A stretch of DNA of 24,446 nucleotides from an uncultured Lachnospiraceae bacterium (lineage in GTDB: Bacteria > Bacillota > Clostridia > Lachnospirales > Lachnospiraceae), in assembly GCA_910586025.1 (NCBI GenBank), contig CAJUIO010000052.1, forward strand, positions 1-24,446, written 5' to 3'. The position numbers and the translations under genes are program-made. The notes under the pieces were generated by a model that made no database searches, was not told the origin of the DNA, and saw only the letters and a list, made by a program, of their open reading frames with translations. Numbering within the stretch: position 1 is the first letter of the stretch; the number at the start of each line of letters is the position of its first letter. Of the stretch, positions 8,123 through 16,030 are shown piece by piece.

Positions 8123-8566
8123 TTAACTTTCCCTTTCCTGTTCCTTTAACGCACGTAAATCCAAGAATCCCTGCAGAATAAACACTGCCGCAATCCTGTC
8201 TACATGCTCCTTTCTGTTTTCCCGGCGGATTCCCGCCTCCATCATTGCCCGTTCCGCCGCAACCGTGGTAAGCCTCTCGTCCCACATATGAACCGGAAGG
8301 CCCGTGCGCCTTGCAAGCTTTTCCTGAAATTCAAAAGTAAGCCCGGATCTCTCCCCTAACGTGTCGTTCATGTTCTTTGGAAGGCCCAGCACAATTTCCT
8401 CCACCCCGTACTCACAAATCAGCTCTTCAATTCTGGCAAGTGTCCGCCGTAGCTTGTTTTCTTCTTTTCTTCTGATTATTTCTATTCCCTGGGCAGTGAT
8501 AAGTAAGGGATCGCTGATCGCCACCCCTACTGTTTTTGCCCCGAAATCCAGTCCCATGATTCTCAT
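8123..8566 (-). CDS. ruvX: RuvX/YqgF RNase H-fold nuclease
   Basis: RuvX (YqgF) has an RNase H-like fold. It is described as a putative Holliday junction resolvase and also takes part in 16S rRNA 5'-end processing. The 147-residue protein is close to the usual ~138-150. It opens with MRIMGLDFGAKTVGVAISD, which carries the first catalytic aspartate, and continues with EEIVLGLPKNMNDTLGER, WDERLTTVAAE and HVDRIAAVFILQ, the other acidic motifs. The start ATG at 8566 overlaps the ireB stop codon as ATGA, so the two are translationally coupled. A GTG start at 8581 in the same frame is less likely. Confidence 0.95.
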   Translation of the reverse strand: MRIMGLDFGAKTVGVAISDPLLITAQGIEIIRRKEENKLRRTLARIEELICEYGVEEIVLGLPKNMNDTLGERSGLTFEFQEKLARRTGLPVHMWDERLTTVAAERAMMEAGIRRENRKEHVDRIAAVFILQGFLDLRALKEQERES

Positions 8567-8832
8567 TTGTCCGTCTTCCACTGATTATTATGAATATACG
8601 CCGTCAGAAGCTCCTCCACAAGCTCGTCCCTCTCCACCTTCATGATCAGGCTTCTGGCATTGTGGTAGCTGGTGATATAAGTGGGATCTCCCGACATAAT
8701 GTACCCTACGATCTGATTTACCGGATTGTACCCCTTCTCCGTGAGCGCCCGGTAAACCTCCTCCAAAATTTTCTTCACACTGTTGCTTTCGGTTTCCACT
8801 CTGAAAAATTGTGTGTTTCCCAAGTCCTGCAT
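8563..8832 (-). CDS. ireB: IreB family regulatory phosphoprotein (DUF965, YrzL)
   Basis: In Enterococcus, IreB is a small substrate of the PASTA-domain Ser/Thr kinase IreK and affects cephalosporin resistance. The 89-residue length and the core VKKILEEVYRALTEKGYNP, then QIVGYIMSGDPTYITSYHNAR and LIMKVERDEL, match the family very well. The enterococcal protein is phosphorylated on N-terminal threonines. Here the N-terminal tail has only one threonine (Thr7). AAGGGG lies 8 bases before the ATG. The gene heads the ireB-ruvX-DUF1292 set that follows alaS in many Firmicutes. Here mtaB lies upstream in its place. Confidence 0.94.
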   Translation of the reverse strand: MQDLGNTQFFRVETESNSVKKILEEVYRALTEKGYNPVNQIVGYIMSGDPTYITSYHNARSLIMKVERDELVEELLTAYIHNNQWKTDK

Positions 8833-8903
8833 AAATATACCCCTTTTTGTCTAACCCTGTCAGTTCCTATCTTACCCCATTTTCCGGCAAAATTCAATGC
8901 CCT

Positions 8904-10277
8904 TTAGCTCAGCCTGCGAAAAAGGAGGATATCCGGCTGCAGAAAATCTTCGAATTCGCCCGTGACGATCTGGCCGGAAAGCCTCTCCCCGGAGGGAAAA
9001 GCCGCTTTAATATATTCCGGGCTGTGACCGATCTGATACTTCCTTCCCCCGATCTCCTTTTCCTCCTCAAACAGTACTGTCGTCTTTTTATGTATATGCG
9101 CCTGCCGGTAGCTATGGGACATCTGCGCTTCCAGCTCCATCAGCCTGCCGCTGCGCCGGGCCTTTTCTCCCTCCGGAATCTGATTTTTCATGGATGCGGC
9201 GACGGTCCCCCTTCGCATGGAATATTTAAAGATATGCATCTCGTAAAATCCCGCCTTTTCGAGAAAAGCCCTTGTTGTCTCAAACTCCTCTTCGGTCTCT
9301 CCGGGAAAGCCCGCAATCACATCCGTGGTAATGGCCGGATCCGCAAAATGCTCCCTCAGGATACAGACTTTATTATAATATTCCCCGGCCGTATACTTTC
9401 TATTCATTCTTTTTAATACCGCATCGCAGCCGCTCTGCAGGGAAAGATGAAAGTGAGGACAAACCTTATCCAGCATGGCCAGCTGTCCCGCAAACTCTTC
9501 CGTGATAATCCGGGGCTCTAAGGAGCCGAGACGGATTCTCCGGATTCCCTCCACCTTATGAATCTCTCTGATCAGGGAAAGCAGTCTCTGATACGGAAAG
9601 CACTCTCCCTCCGATACGGATTTCCTCCCGTCCAGATCAAGGCCGTAGGAGCTCAGATGAATTCCGGTGAGTACCACCTCCCGGTAACCGTTTGTGGCAA
9701 GCCCCTCAACCTCTCTTAGAATCTCCTCCGCATCCCGGCTCCTGACCCTTCCTCTGGCATAGGGAATAATACAATAGGAGCAAAACTGATTACAGCCATC
9801 CTGAATTTTGATATAGGCCCGTGTGTGCTCCGCCGTCCGCCGGAGCATCATGGATTCGAATTCGGACACCGTCCCGATGTCCGAAAGAGCCTTTCCTCCC
9901 AGGGTCTTATCGGGTTTCCCTTCCTTTTCGGAATCTTCAAAAAATTCCTGCAAAATAGCGGGAAGCTCTCTTTTGCGGTTGTTCCCGATGGCAAGATCTA
10001 TGCCCTCATCCAAAAGCGCCCTCTCGCCGCCGGTCTGGACATAGCACCCTGCCGCCACAACCACCGCCCCGGGATTAAGGCTCCTGGCGCGATGAATCAT
10101 CTGCCGGCTCTTGCGGTCCGCTATGTTCGTCACCGTACAGGTATTTATAATATAGATATCGGCTTGTTCATCAAAAGCCACAACTCTGTAACCCGCATCT
10201 TCCAGCATTTGCTGCATAACATCCATTTCGTAGCCGTTCACCTTACATCCCAGGTTGTGTAATGCTACACTTTTCAT
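8904..10277 (-). CDS. mtaB: tRNA-t6A37 methylthiotransferase MtaB
   Basis: MtaB is a radical-SAM enzyme that adds a methylthio group to t6A at position 37 of ANN-reading tRNAs. The 457-residue protein has the three domains expected. The N-terminal MTTase domain carries Cys11 (LGCKVN), Cys47 (NTCTVT) and Cys78 (AGCYVQT). The radical-SAM core has CNQFCSYC (Cys162, Cys166, Cys169) and the IPYARGRVRSR motif. A TRAM-like C-terminus (about 390-455) would bind tRNA. LGCKVNGYE and TDVIAGFPGETEEEF place it with MtaB/YqeV and not MiaB. The ATG follows AGGGAGATTGAA. It is transcribed divergently from the HPr-like gene at 10380. In Bacillus mtaB follows prmA-rsmE. Here thiI, the desulfurase and the HPr-like gene lie between. 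Confidence 0.95.
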   Translation of the reverse strand: MKSVALHNLGCKVNGYEMDVMQQMLEDAGYRVVAFDEQADIYIINTCTVTNIADRKSRQMIHRARSLNPGAVVVAAGCYVQTGGERALLDEGIDLAIGNNRKRELPAILQEFFEDSEKEGKPDKTLGGKALSDIGTVSEFESMMLRRTAEHTRAYIKIQDGCNQFCSYCIIPYARGRVRSRDAEEILREVEGLATNGYREVVLTGIHLSSYGLDLDGRKSVSEGECFPYQRLLSLIREIHKVEGIRRIRLGSLEPRIITEEFAGQLAMLDKVCPHFHLSLQSGCDAVLKRMNRKYTAGEYYNKVCILREHFADPAITTDVIAGFPGETEEEFETTRAFLEKAGFYEMHIFKYSMRRGTVAASMKNQIPEGEKARRSGRLMELEAQMSHSYRQAHIHKKTTVLFEEEKEIGGRKYQIGHSPEYIKAAFPSGERLSGQIVTGEFEDFLQPDILLFRRLS

Positions 10278-10310
10278 TTCAATCTCCCTTATTTTTGTAC
10301 TGTTTTGTCA

Positions 10311-10339
10311 TTGACTTTTTCCCCTGAATCCATTACTAT
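10311..10339 (+). promoter_or_regulatory. Sigma-A type promoter of the HPr-like gene
   Basis: TTGACT (10311-10316), a 17-base spacer and TACTAT (10334-10339) form a reasonable promoter. A neighbouring TATACT would need a 20-base spacer. AAGGAGG at 10364-10370 sits 9 bases before the ATG at 10380. Confidence 0.55.
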
Positions 10340-10379
10340 ACTAGCATAAAGCCAAGCAAAATAAAGGAGGTAAATTCCA

Positions 10380-10610
10380 ATGAAAACAATACAGATTTCA
10401 TTAAATTCCATTGACAAGGTAAAGTCCTTTGTGAATGATATTTCCAAGTTTGATTATGACTTTGATCTGGTTTCCGGAAGATACGTGATTGACGCCAAAT
10501 CTATTATGGGCATCTTTTCCTTAGACTTATCCAAGCCCATCGACTTAAACATTCATGCGGAAGACGGTCTCGACGAGGTTCTGGCAGCGTTAAAGCCCTA
10601 TATGATCTGA
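10380..10610 (+). CDS. HPr-like protein lacking the phospho-accepting histidine
   Basis: This 76-residue protein aligns with the phosphotransferase carrier HPr over its whole length. SKFDYDF and the signature AKSIMGIFSLDL line up without gaps with SKYDADV and LKSIMGVMSLGI of Bacillus HPr. In that alignment the phosphocarrier His15 becomes Ser10 and Arg17 becomes Asp12, while the regulatory Ser46 is kept as Ser41. It therefore cannot carry phosphate from Enzyme I in the usual way. A role as a Ser-phosphorylated regulator, like Crh in Bacillus, is conceivable but unproved. It is a single gene with its own promoter and a strong terminator, between thiI and mtaB and divergent from mtaB. The family call is good and the function is unknown. 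Confidence 0.8.
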   Translation: MKTIQISLNSIDKVKSFVNDISKFDYDFDLVSGRYVIDAKSIMGIFSLDLSKPIDLNIHAEDGLDEVLAALKPYMI

Positions 10611-10643
10611 TTTTCCTACATAATTTCATAAGTCAGATTCCGG

Positions 10644-10669
10644 ACGCTGACAGGAAATCCTGTCAGCGT
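10644..10669. terminator. Intrinsic terminator between the HPr-like gene and thiI
   Basis: ACGCTGACAGGA (10644-10655) and TCCTGTCAGCGT (10658-10669) form a perfect 12-bp inverted repeat with a very tight centre (about 10 bp plus a 6-base loop). The trailing T run is short on both strands. It lies between convergent genes and may act on both. Confidence 0.65.
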
Positions 10670-10715
10670 TTGCAATAAGCATCAGCGTTTGCCGCAATAA
10701 AGCGTCAGCGTTTGC
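10664..10715. repeat. Three short direct repeats at the thiI 3' end
   Basis: CAGCGTTTGC occurs at 10664-10673, 10683-10692 and 10706-10715. The stretches between are similar (AATAAGCAT and CGCAATAAAGCGT). The third copy covers the last thiI codons and part of its stop. The first copy is part of the right arm of the terminator hairpin. Confidence 0.8.
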
Positions 10716-11889
10716 TAACCACAATCACCTCATCCTCATCCAGTGCCTTCTGCACCAGCTCGTCAATTTTCTCTTCCAGATTCGTTTCATGTCTCTTTAT
10801 CACATTCAGATTCGGCTTCGTGACAGGATGCTTCGCCACAAAAATGGTGCAGCAGTCCTCGTAAGGCAGAATCGATGTCTCATAAGTTCCAATCCTTTCC
10901 GAAATATCCACGATCTCCATCTTGTCAAAACCGATCAGCGGACGGAACACCGGAAGTGCGCACACCTCATTCGTCACGGCCAGGGACTGAACCGTCTGGG
11001 AAGCCACCTGCCCGATGCTCTCCCCCGTGATAAGTCCCATGCAATCCGTATCCCTGGCAATCCTCTCCGCAATCCGCATCATGTAGCGGCGCATAATGAT
11101 CGTCAGCTCGTCATGGGGGCATTTCTCATAGATATACATCTGAATATCCGTAAAGTTGATGACGTGAAGGTAAATAGGCCCGGAATATCCGGAGACAATC
11201 CCCGCCAGATCCACCACCTTCTGTTTGGCCCTGTCGCTGGTATAGGGAGGCGCATGAAAATAAACCGCATCAATCTTTACCCCTCTCTTTGCAATCATAT
11301 AGCCCGCCACCGGGGAATCAATTCCGCCGGATAAAAGCAGCATCGCCTTTCCGTTGCTCCCCACCGGCATTCCTCCGGGTCCTGGTATGATTCTGGAATA
11401 AATATAGATCTTTTCCCGTATCTCCACATGAAGCAGCACCTCTGGCTCATGCACGTCCACCCTGATCTGCGGAAAAGCATCGAGAACAGCCTCTCCTATC
11501 TTGCGGTTGAGCTCCATGGAATCAATGGGGTAATTCTTTCTCGCCCTCCTTGCCTGCACCTTGAAGGTGATATTCTTGTCCGGATAAACCGTATCCATAT
11601 AGTTTACCACGGATTCACACAGCTTCTCAAAGCCCTCGTCCTCCACGTGAACCACCGGACAGATACCGGAAATGCCGAACACTGTCTTCAGGTTGTCCAC
11701 CGTTTCGTCAAAGTCAAATTCCGAGCAGGCCTCCACATAGATTCTTCCCGGTGTGCGAGTCACCTCGAAGTCCCCCTCGCAGCGCTTCAGCGCATATTTA
11801 ATCTGCCTTACAAGAGCCTCCTCAAACAGATACCTGTTCTTGCCCTTGACACCTATTTCCGCATATTTAACCAAAAAAGCCGTAAACAT
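10705..11889 (-). CDS. thiI: tRNA 4-thiouridine synthetase ThiI
   Basis: ThiI activates tRNA uridine 8 with ATP and replaces its oxygen with sulfur. In some bacteria it also serves thiamine synthesis. The 394-residue protein has an N-terminal NFLD-THUMP region (about 1-165), then the pyrophosphatase loop LLLSGGIDSPVAGY (SGGIDS at 187-192) and GLITGESIGQVASQT. YEDCCTIF (Cys346, Cys347) lies near the position of the conserved Cys344 of Escherichia coli ThiI. There is no C-terminal rhodanese domain, so sulfur must come directly from a desulfurase, whose gene lies just upstream. The ATG follows AAGGAG. The gene end lies inside a short direct-repeat array. Confidence 0.96.
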   Translation of the reverse strand: MFTAFLVKYAEIGVKGKNRYLFEEALVRQIKYALKRCEGDFEVTRTPGRIYVEACSEFDFDETVDNLKTVFGISGICPVVHVEDEGFEKLCESVVNYMDTVYPDKNITFKVQARRARKNYPIDSMELNRKIGEAVLDAFPQIRVDVHEPEVLLHVEIREKIYIYSRIIPGPGGMPVGSNGKAMLLLSGGIDSPVAGYMIAKRGVKIDAVYFHAPPYTSDRAKQKVVDLAGIVSGYSGPIYLHVINFTDIQMYIYEKCPHDELTIIMRRYMMRIAERIARDTDCMGLITGESIGQVASQTVQSLAVTNEVCALPVFRPLIGFDKMEIVDISERIGTYETSILPYEDCCTIFVAKHPVTKPNLNVIKRHETNLEEKIDELVQKALDEDEVIVVSKR

Positions 11890-11986
11890 ATCCGCTCCTT
11901 CTCTCCCGGCAGAATCTCCCTCTTACTCTGATCCGCTAAAACAGTAAAAGCCGGGAAATCCGCCGGGCCATCCTCCGCCTCTTTCC

Positions 11987-13141
11987 CTATTTTCGGGAAA
12001 ATCTCCTAAGCACAGGAATTATATCATACATTGTCTGTAAAGTATAGTTGATTTCCTCCATAGTGGTAAAAACCGAAAAGCTGAACCGCACCGTTGAACC
12101 TAGCAGCTCTCCTGATATCCCCATAGCCTGCAGCGTTGCGGAAGGCTGGGGCTTCCTGGCCGCACAGGCGCTGCCTGCGGACACATAGATTCCTTTATCC
12201 TCCAAAGCGTGGAGCAGAACCTCGCTCCTTATGCCCCGGAAGGAGACACTGACCACGTGAGGAGCCCCGTCTCTTCCCGGATGTCCGTTCAGTATCACAT
12301 CAGGGATCTGCCTCACCCCGCTGCAAAAGGCCTCCTTCAGCTCATAGAGCCTCTCTCTCTCTCGGTCAAGATCCCCGTAGATCATCTCCGCCGCCCTTGC
12401 CATTCCCGCAATCCCCGGCACATTATCAGTTCCGGAACGCAGTCCCGACTGCTGTCCGCCGCCAAAGACAATGGGCTTTATTTTCACCTTTTCATCCACA
12501 TACAAAAATCCCACGCCCTTGGGCCCATGAATCTTGTGCCCGCTCACAGACAGCAGATCGATATTCATTTTTTTCGGGTGAATCCTGAATTTACCAAATC
12601 CCTGCACGGCATCCACATGGAACAGGATCCTGGGATTCATCTGCTTGATCATAAGCCCCGCCTCCGAAACAGGCTGCAGGGTACCCACTTCATTATTAGT
12701 ATGCATCATGGAGACCAGTATGGTCTCTCCCGTTATGGCTCTGTGCAGCTCGGAAAGCTGGACACAACCCGTCCTGTCCACGGGAAGATAGGTCACGCGG
12801 AACCCCTCCTCCTCCAGATGCTTCATAGTCTTAAGCACGGCGGGATGCTCGATCTGCGTGGTGATCAGATGTCTGCCTGCACGGCAGTTCGCATAAGCGC
12901 AGCCCCTGATCGCAAGATTGTCGGATTCCGTGCCTCCGGAGGTAAAGAAGATCTCCTTCTCGTTTACCTTAAGAATCTGTGCGACAGTCTCTTTGGCATA
13001 GCGGATATACTGCTCCGCCTGCACTCCCTTTCTATGCAGACTGGACGGATTGCCGTAATCCTCACACATTATCCTTGTCATCAGCTCCGCCACCTCGTCA
13101 AAGCATTTGGTTGTGGCGGAATTATCTAAATATACTTCCAT
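11987..13141 (-). CDS. Cysteine desulfurase (NifS/IscS-like)
   Basis: This PLP enzyme removes sulfur from cysteine and passes it as a persulfide. The 384-residue protein has MEVYLDNSATTKC at the start, FTSGGTESDNLAI, His99 in TQIEHPAVLK, HVDAVQGFGK, the PLP lysine Lys203 in SGHKIHGPKG and the catalytic Cys326 in SAGSACAA. It is the class I NifS/IscS type. The neighbouring thiI (97 bases downstream) suggests its main customer is tRNA thiolation, as for NifZ beside thiI in Bacillus. No scaffold gene for iron-sulfur assembly (iscU or similar) is seen nearby. The start site has only a weak GGTG signal. Confidence 0.93.
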   Translation of the reverse strand: MEVYLDNSATTKCFDEVAELMTRIMCEDYGNPSSLHRKGVQAEQYIRYAKETVAQILKVNEKEIFFTSGGTESDNLAIRGCAYANCRAGRHLITTQIEHPAVLKTMKHLEEEGFRVTYLPVDRTGCVQLSELHRAITGETILVSMMHTNNEVGTLQPVSEAGLMIKQMNPRILFHVDAVQGFGKFRIHPKKMNIDLLSVSGHKIHGPKGVGFLYVDEKVKIKPIVFGGGQQSGLRSGTDNVPGIAGMARAAEMIYGDLDRERERLYELKEAFCSGVRQIPDVILNGHPGRDGAPHVVSVSFRGIRSEVLLHALEDKGIYVSAGSACAARKPQPSATLQAMGISGELLGSTVRFSFSVFTTMEEINYTLQTMYDIIPVLRRFSRK

Positions 13142-13255
13142 GATATCACCAGTCTTTCTCTATCTGTTATTATCATATGCCTTTTATGGCATTTGTTGTC
13201 AGTATTTCTGGCGAAGACACCGGTGACAGACACAGCCGGCCTGTGGATCGTGTTC

Positions 13256-13999
13256 TCACCGGCCCTCCAGCTGGTACATGATCCAGGAAAGCACCGTCAT
13301 CCCCGCCGTCTCCGTCCGGAGAATCCGCCTCCCTAAGGTGACGGGAGTTACTCCGTCCCGGGCAGCCGCCTCCACCTCTTCCCTCTCAAAGCCTCCCTCG
13401 GGCCCGATAAAAACGGCCACATCCCGGCCCGGCTCCAGACTCCCGATCAGCGCCTTTGTCTTATCCATATCCTCCGCAAGCTCATAGGGAATCATTCTGA
13501 CCTGGCAGGCTCTGCTGCAGGCAATCGCCTGCTCCAAGGTCATAATCTCCCTGATCTGCGGGATAATGCCCCTGCGGCTCTGCTTTGCAGATGCCTCCGC
13601 AATTTTCTGCCATCTTGCGATTTTTCCCGCCGCTTTCTTTTCGTCAAGCTTCACCACGGCTCTTTTGCAGGATATGGGTATCACCTCACAGACACCGAGC
13701 TCCACCGCCTTCTGTATGATGAACTCCATCTTGTCCGCCTTAGGAAGCCCCTGAAAAAGAAGCACTCTGGCCGGAAGCTCCAGCCCCTCCTCCTTTACAA
13801 AGCGGAGCGTGCAGATGACCTGCCCCGCACGAATCTCCTCTATCCCGCAGCGGTATTCCTTCAAATCCGCTCCGTTGCTGACAGAGATCTCGTCCCCCGG
13901 CTTCATACGCAGCACATTTTTTATATGATTCACATCCTCACCCGTGATAACGATCCTGGTCCCCTGAATCTGGGAGGGATCCACAAAAAACTGATACAT
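13256..13999 (-). CDS. rsmE: 16S rRNA m3U1498 methyltransferase RsmE
   Basis: RsmE methylates N3 of U1498 in 16S rRNA using SAM. The 247-residue protein has an N-terminal PUA-like part (about 1-70, with HIKNVLRMKPGDEI) and a C-terminal SPOUT knot. The knot shows KADKMEFIIQKAVELGV, then IGPEGGFE (198-205) and LGRRILRTETA (222-232), the family's SAM-binding motifs. AGAGG precedes the ATG. It lies 22 bases after prmA, a pairing found across Firmicutes. Confidence 0.96.
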   Translation of the reverse strand: MYQFFVDPSQIQGTRIVITGEDVNHIKNVLRMKPGDEISVSNGADLKEYRCGIEEIRAGQVICTLRFVKEEGLELPARVLLFQGLPKADKMEFIIQKAVELGVCEVIPISCKRAVVKLDEKKAAGKIARWQKIAEASAKQSRRGIIPQIREIMTLEQAIACSRACQVRMIPYELAEDMDKTKALIGSLEPGRDVAVFIGPEGGFEREEVEAAARDGVTPVTLGRRILRTETAGMTVLSWIMYQLEGR

Positions 14000-14021
14000 A
14001 AAAACACCTCTGAAAAGTTAT

Positions 14022-15008
14022 TTACGGCTTTCTCGCCGTCACGCTTACCCATTCTCCCTGATATGTGATTTCCAGAATCTCGAGTCCTGCCGCCTTAACG
14101 GCCTCCGTCACCGTCCGCTCCTTATCGTCAATAATTCCGGATGTTATGTAAATGCCTCCTTTTTTCATTTGATGCGTTATCACAGGAGTGAGGGGAACCA
14201 GCACGTCTGCCAGAATATTTGCCACCACAATATCGTAGCATTCGTAGCCAGCCCTGTCCTGAATCTCCTTTTCCGTGATAATATTTCCGATCACAAGCTC
14301 AAAGCTCTCCTGGGGGATGCCGTTCGCCTCCTTATTCTGTCTCACCGCTTCCACCGCACAGGGATCGAGATCTGTCCCCAGGGCCTTTTTGGCACCGAAC
14401 ATCAGAGAGAGAATGGCGAGTATCCCGCTGCCTGTTCCAACGTCAAGGAGAACTGTTTGCGGCGTAATATACTTCCGGAGCTGACGGATACACAGCTGGG
14501 TGGTGTCATGCATCCCTGTCCCGAAAGCGGTTCCCGGATCAATGTGAAGCACCAGCCTGTTCTCATCCTTCTTCTTCACCTCCTCCCAGGAGGGAGTCAC
14601 CAGCACGTCGTCTATAGTAAACTGATGGAAATACTGTTTCCAGTTATTGATCCAGTCGATATCCTCCGTCTCATCCACCGTGACCGAGCCTTCTCCGATA
14701 TCCAGAAAGGCGCTCAGCTCCTCCAGTTCGGCGCATACCTCGTCTCTGATCTGCTCCGCCGTCTTTTTTCCCCCGTTTACAATGAGAGAGCCGTCCTGAT
14801 CCTCCTCCACGAAAAAGCTGAGATAAGCGATGCCGTCGTCCTCCGGCCCCTCCGGAAGAATATCCACAAACATCTGCTCCTTTTCCATGGCAGTGAGCGG
14901 CACCTTGTCCTCGATCTGCGCCCCCTCAAGTCCGATATCGTACAGTGCGCTGATGATAATGTCCTCCGCCTCTGTCTTCGTCTTTATTTTGAATTTCATC
15001 CATTTCAT
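14022..15008 (-). CDS. prmA: Ribosomal protein L11 methyltransferase PrmA
   Basis: PrmA trimethylates lysines and the N-terminus of ribosomal protein L11. The 328-residue protein has the N-terminal substrate-binding domain and a class I methyltransferase domain: HIDPGTAFGTGMHDTT, VLLDVGTGSGILAI (DVGTGSG at 189-195), GTDLDPCAVEA and YDIVVANILADVLVPL. The start ATG at 15008 follows GGGAAAGG at about 10 bases. The frame is open to a TTG at 15068, but that extension is unlike the family. PrmA heads the minus-strand run prmA-rsmE-desulfurase-thiI and is divergent from nudC. Confidence 0.95.
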   Translation of the reverse strand: MKWMKFKIKTKTEAEDIIISALYDIGLEGAQIEDKVPLTAMEKEQMFVDILPEGPEDDGIAYLSFFVEEDQDGSLIVNGGKKTAEQIRDEVCAELEELSAFLDIGEGSVTVDETEDIDWINNWKQYFHQFTIDDVLVTPSWEEVKKKDENRLVLHIDPGTAFGTGMHDTTQLCIRQLRKYITPQTVLLDVGTGSGILAILSLMFGAKKALGTDLDPCAVEAVRQNKEANGIPQESFELVIGNIITEKEIQDRAGYECYDIVVANILADVLVPLTPVITHQMKKGGIYITSGIIDDKERTVTEAVKAAGLEILEITYQGEWVSVTARKP

Positions 15009-15094
15009 GCTTTTGATTCCTTTCCCATTCCGCCGGATTTGGGCGGCAGAATGACCCCATGCCTCCAAACCCCGTATTTTCTGATAATCGCAGG

Positions 15095-15123
15095 TTGTAT
15101 TCTTCTGAGTTTAATACTATCAT
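15095..15123 (+). promoter_or_regulatory. Possible promoter of nudC
   Basis: TTGTAT (15095-15100), 17 bases, then TATCAT (15118-15123). The -10 is good and the -35 is weak. GAGAGGAAA lies just before the ATG at 15157. Confidence 0.4.
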
Positions 15124-15156
15124 AAGAAGAAAGAAATAACCAGAGAGGAAATCACA

Positions 15157-15993
15157 ATGATACAGGACATCTATCCAAGAGTTTATCGCAATGAATATCA
15201 GAATATAAAACCGGAATGCGGCGACTTTGTTCTGATATTTTTTGAAAATACGGCCCTGATCCGGTTGCAGGATGGAAGACTGCGCTATCCCTCCTTCGAG
15301 GAAACCAGGGAGCTTTCCTGCGATTATCACTATTTGTTTTCCATTGATAATTTCAGGTATTTTCTCGCCTGTACGAGGATACGCTTACAGGAAGCCGCCG
15401 CAATTAACGGATATCACTATGAGAATGTCAGCATCTTCCGCACAGCGCTTTCCAGGCATACGGCCTTTGCCGGAATCACCGCCCACCATCTTTTTAACTG
15501 GTATGAATCAAACCGGTTCTGCGGCCGATGCGGATGCCCGATGCGGCCCGACAGCAAGGAACGAATGCTTCTGTGCCCTGACTGCCGCAACATGGTTTAT
15601 CCCCGGATCTCTCCTGCCGTGATTGTCGGCGTCATACACGGGGATAAGCTTCTGATGAGCAAATACGCCGGGCGTTCCTATGCCAACTATGCCCTGATCG
15701 CAGGCTTCACCGAGATCGGCGAGAGTGTGGAGCAGACTGTTTCCAGAGAAGTGATGGAGGAGGTAGGGCTGCGTGTGAAAAACATTCGATATTATAAGAG
15801 TCAGCCCTGGGCCTTCTCAGGAAGCCTTCTCATGGGCTTTTTCTGCGATCTGGACGGTTCTGACGAGATCAGGCTGGACACCAGCGAGCTTGCGGAGGCC
15901 GGATGGTATTCCCGGGAGGAAATCGGCCTGGAGGACGACCACGTAAGCCTCACACGGGAGATGATCATGAAATTTAAAGGAGGAAGCTGCTAG
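15157..15993 (+). CDS. nudC: NADH pyrophosphatase / NAD-cap hydrolase NudC
   Basis: NudC splits NADH into NMNH and AMP and removes NAD caps from RNA 5' ends. The 278-residue protein is slightly longer than the 257 of Escherichia coli. It has the zinc ribbon Cys122/Cys125 and Cys140/Cys143 (CGRCG and CPDC) and the Nudix box GFTEIGESVEQTVSREVMEE (from residue 183). SQPWAFSGS (215-223) is the NADH-specific motif just after the box, and it separates NudC from other Nudix enzymes. It is a single gene, convergent with the aldo/keto reductase, and a hairpin overlaps its stop codon. Confidence 0.94.
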   Translation: MIQDIYPRVYRNEYQNIKPECGDFVLIFFENTALIRLQDGRLRYPSFEETRELSCDYHYLFSIDNFRYFLACTRIRLQEAAAINGYHYENVSIFRTALSRHTAFAGITAHHLFNWYESNRFCGRCGCPMRPDSKERMLLCPDCRNMVYPRISPAVIVGVIHGDKLLMSKYAGRSYANYALIAGFTEIGESVEQTVSREVMEEVGLRVKNIRYYKSQPWAFSGSLLMGFFCDLDGSDEIRLDTSELAEAGWYSREEIGLEDDHVSLTREMIMKFKGGSC

Positions 15994-16005
15994 TCCGCTT
16001 CCTCC
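15979..16005. terminator. Putative bidirectional terminator
   Basis: GGAGGAAGC (15979-15987) and GCTTCCTCC (15997-16005) form a perfect 9-bp stem with a 9-base loop. The loop includes the nudC stop codon. The T tract that follows is broken by C residues, so strength is uncertain. Confidence 0.55.
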
Positions 16006-16030
16006 CTTAACATCTGTTCCTTTTCCTGTT

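Noticed and set aside
12209..13129. 306-codon plus-strand frame opposite the desulfurase
   Set aside because: The desulfurase carries all catalytic residues, and this frame resembles no protein.
13142..13255. GC-rich spacer between rsmE and the desulfurase
   Set aside because: I looked for a promoter, hairpin or small gene and found nothing convincing.
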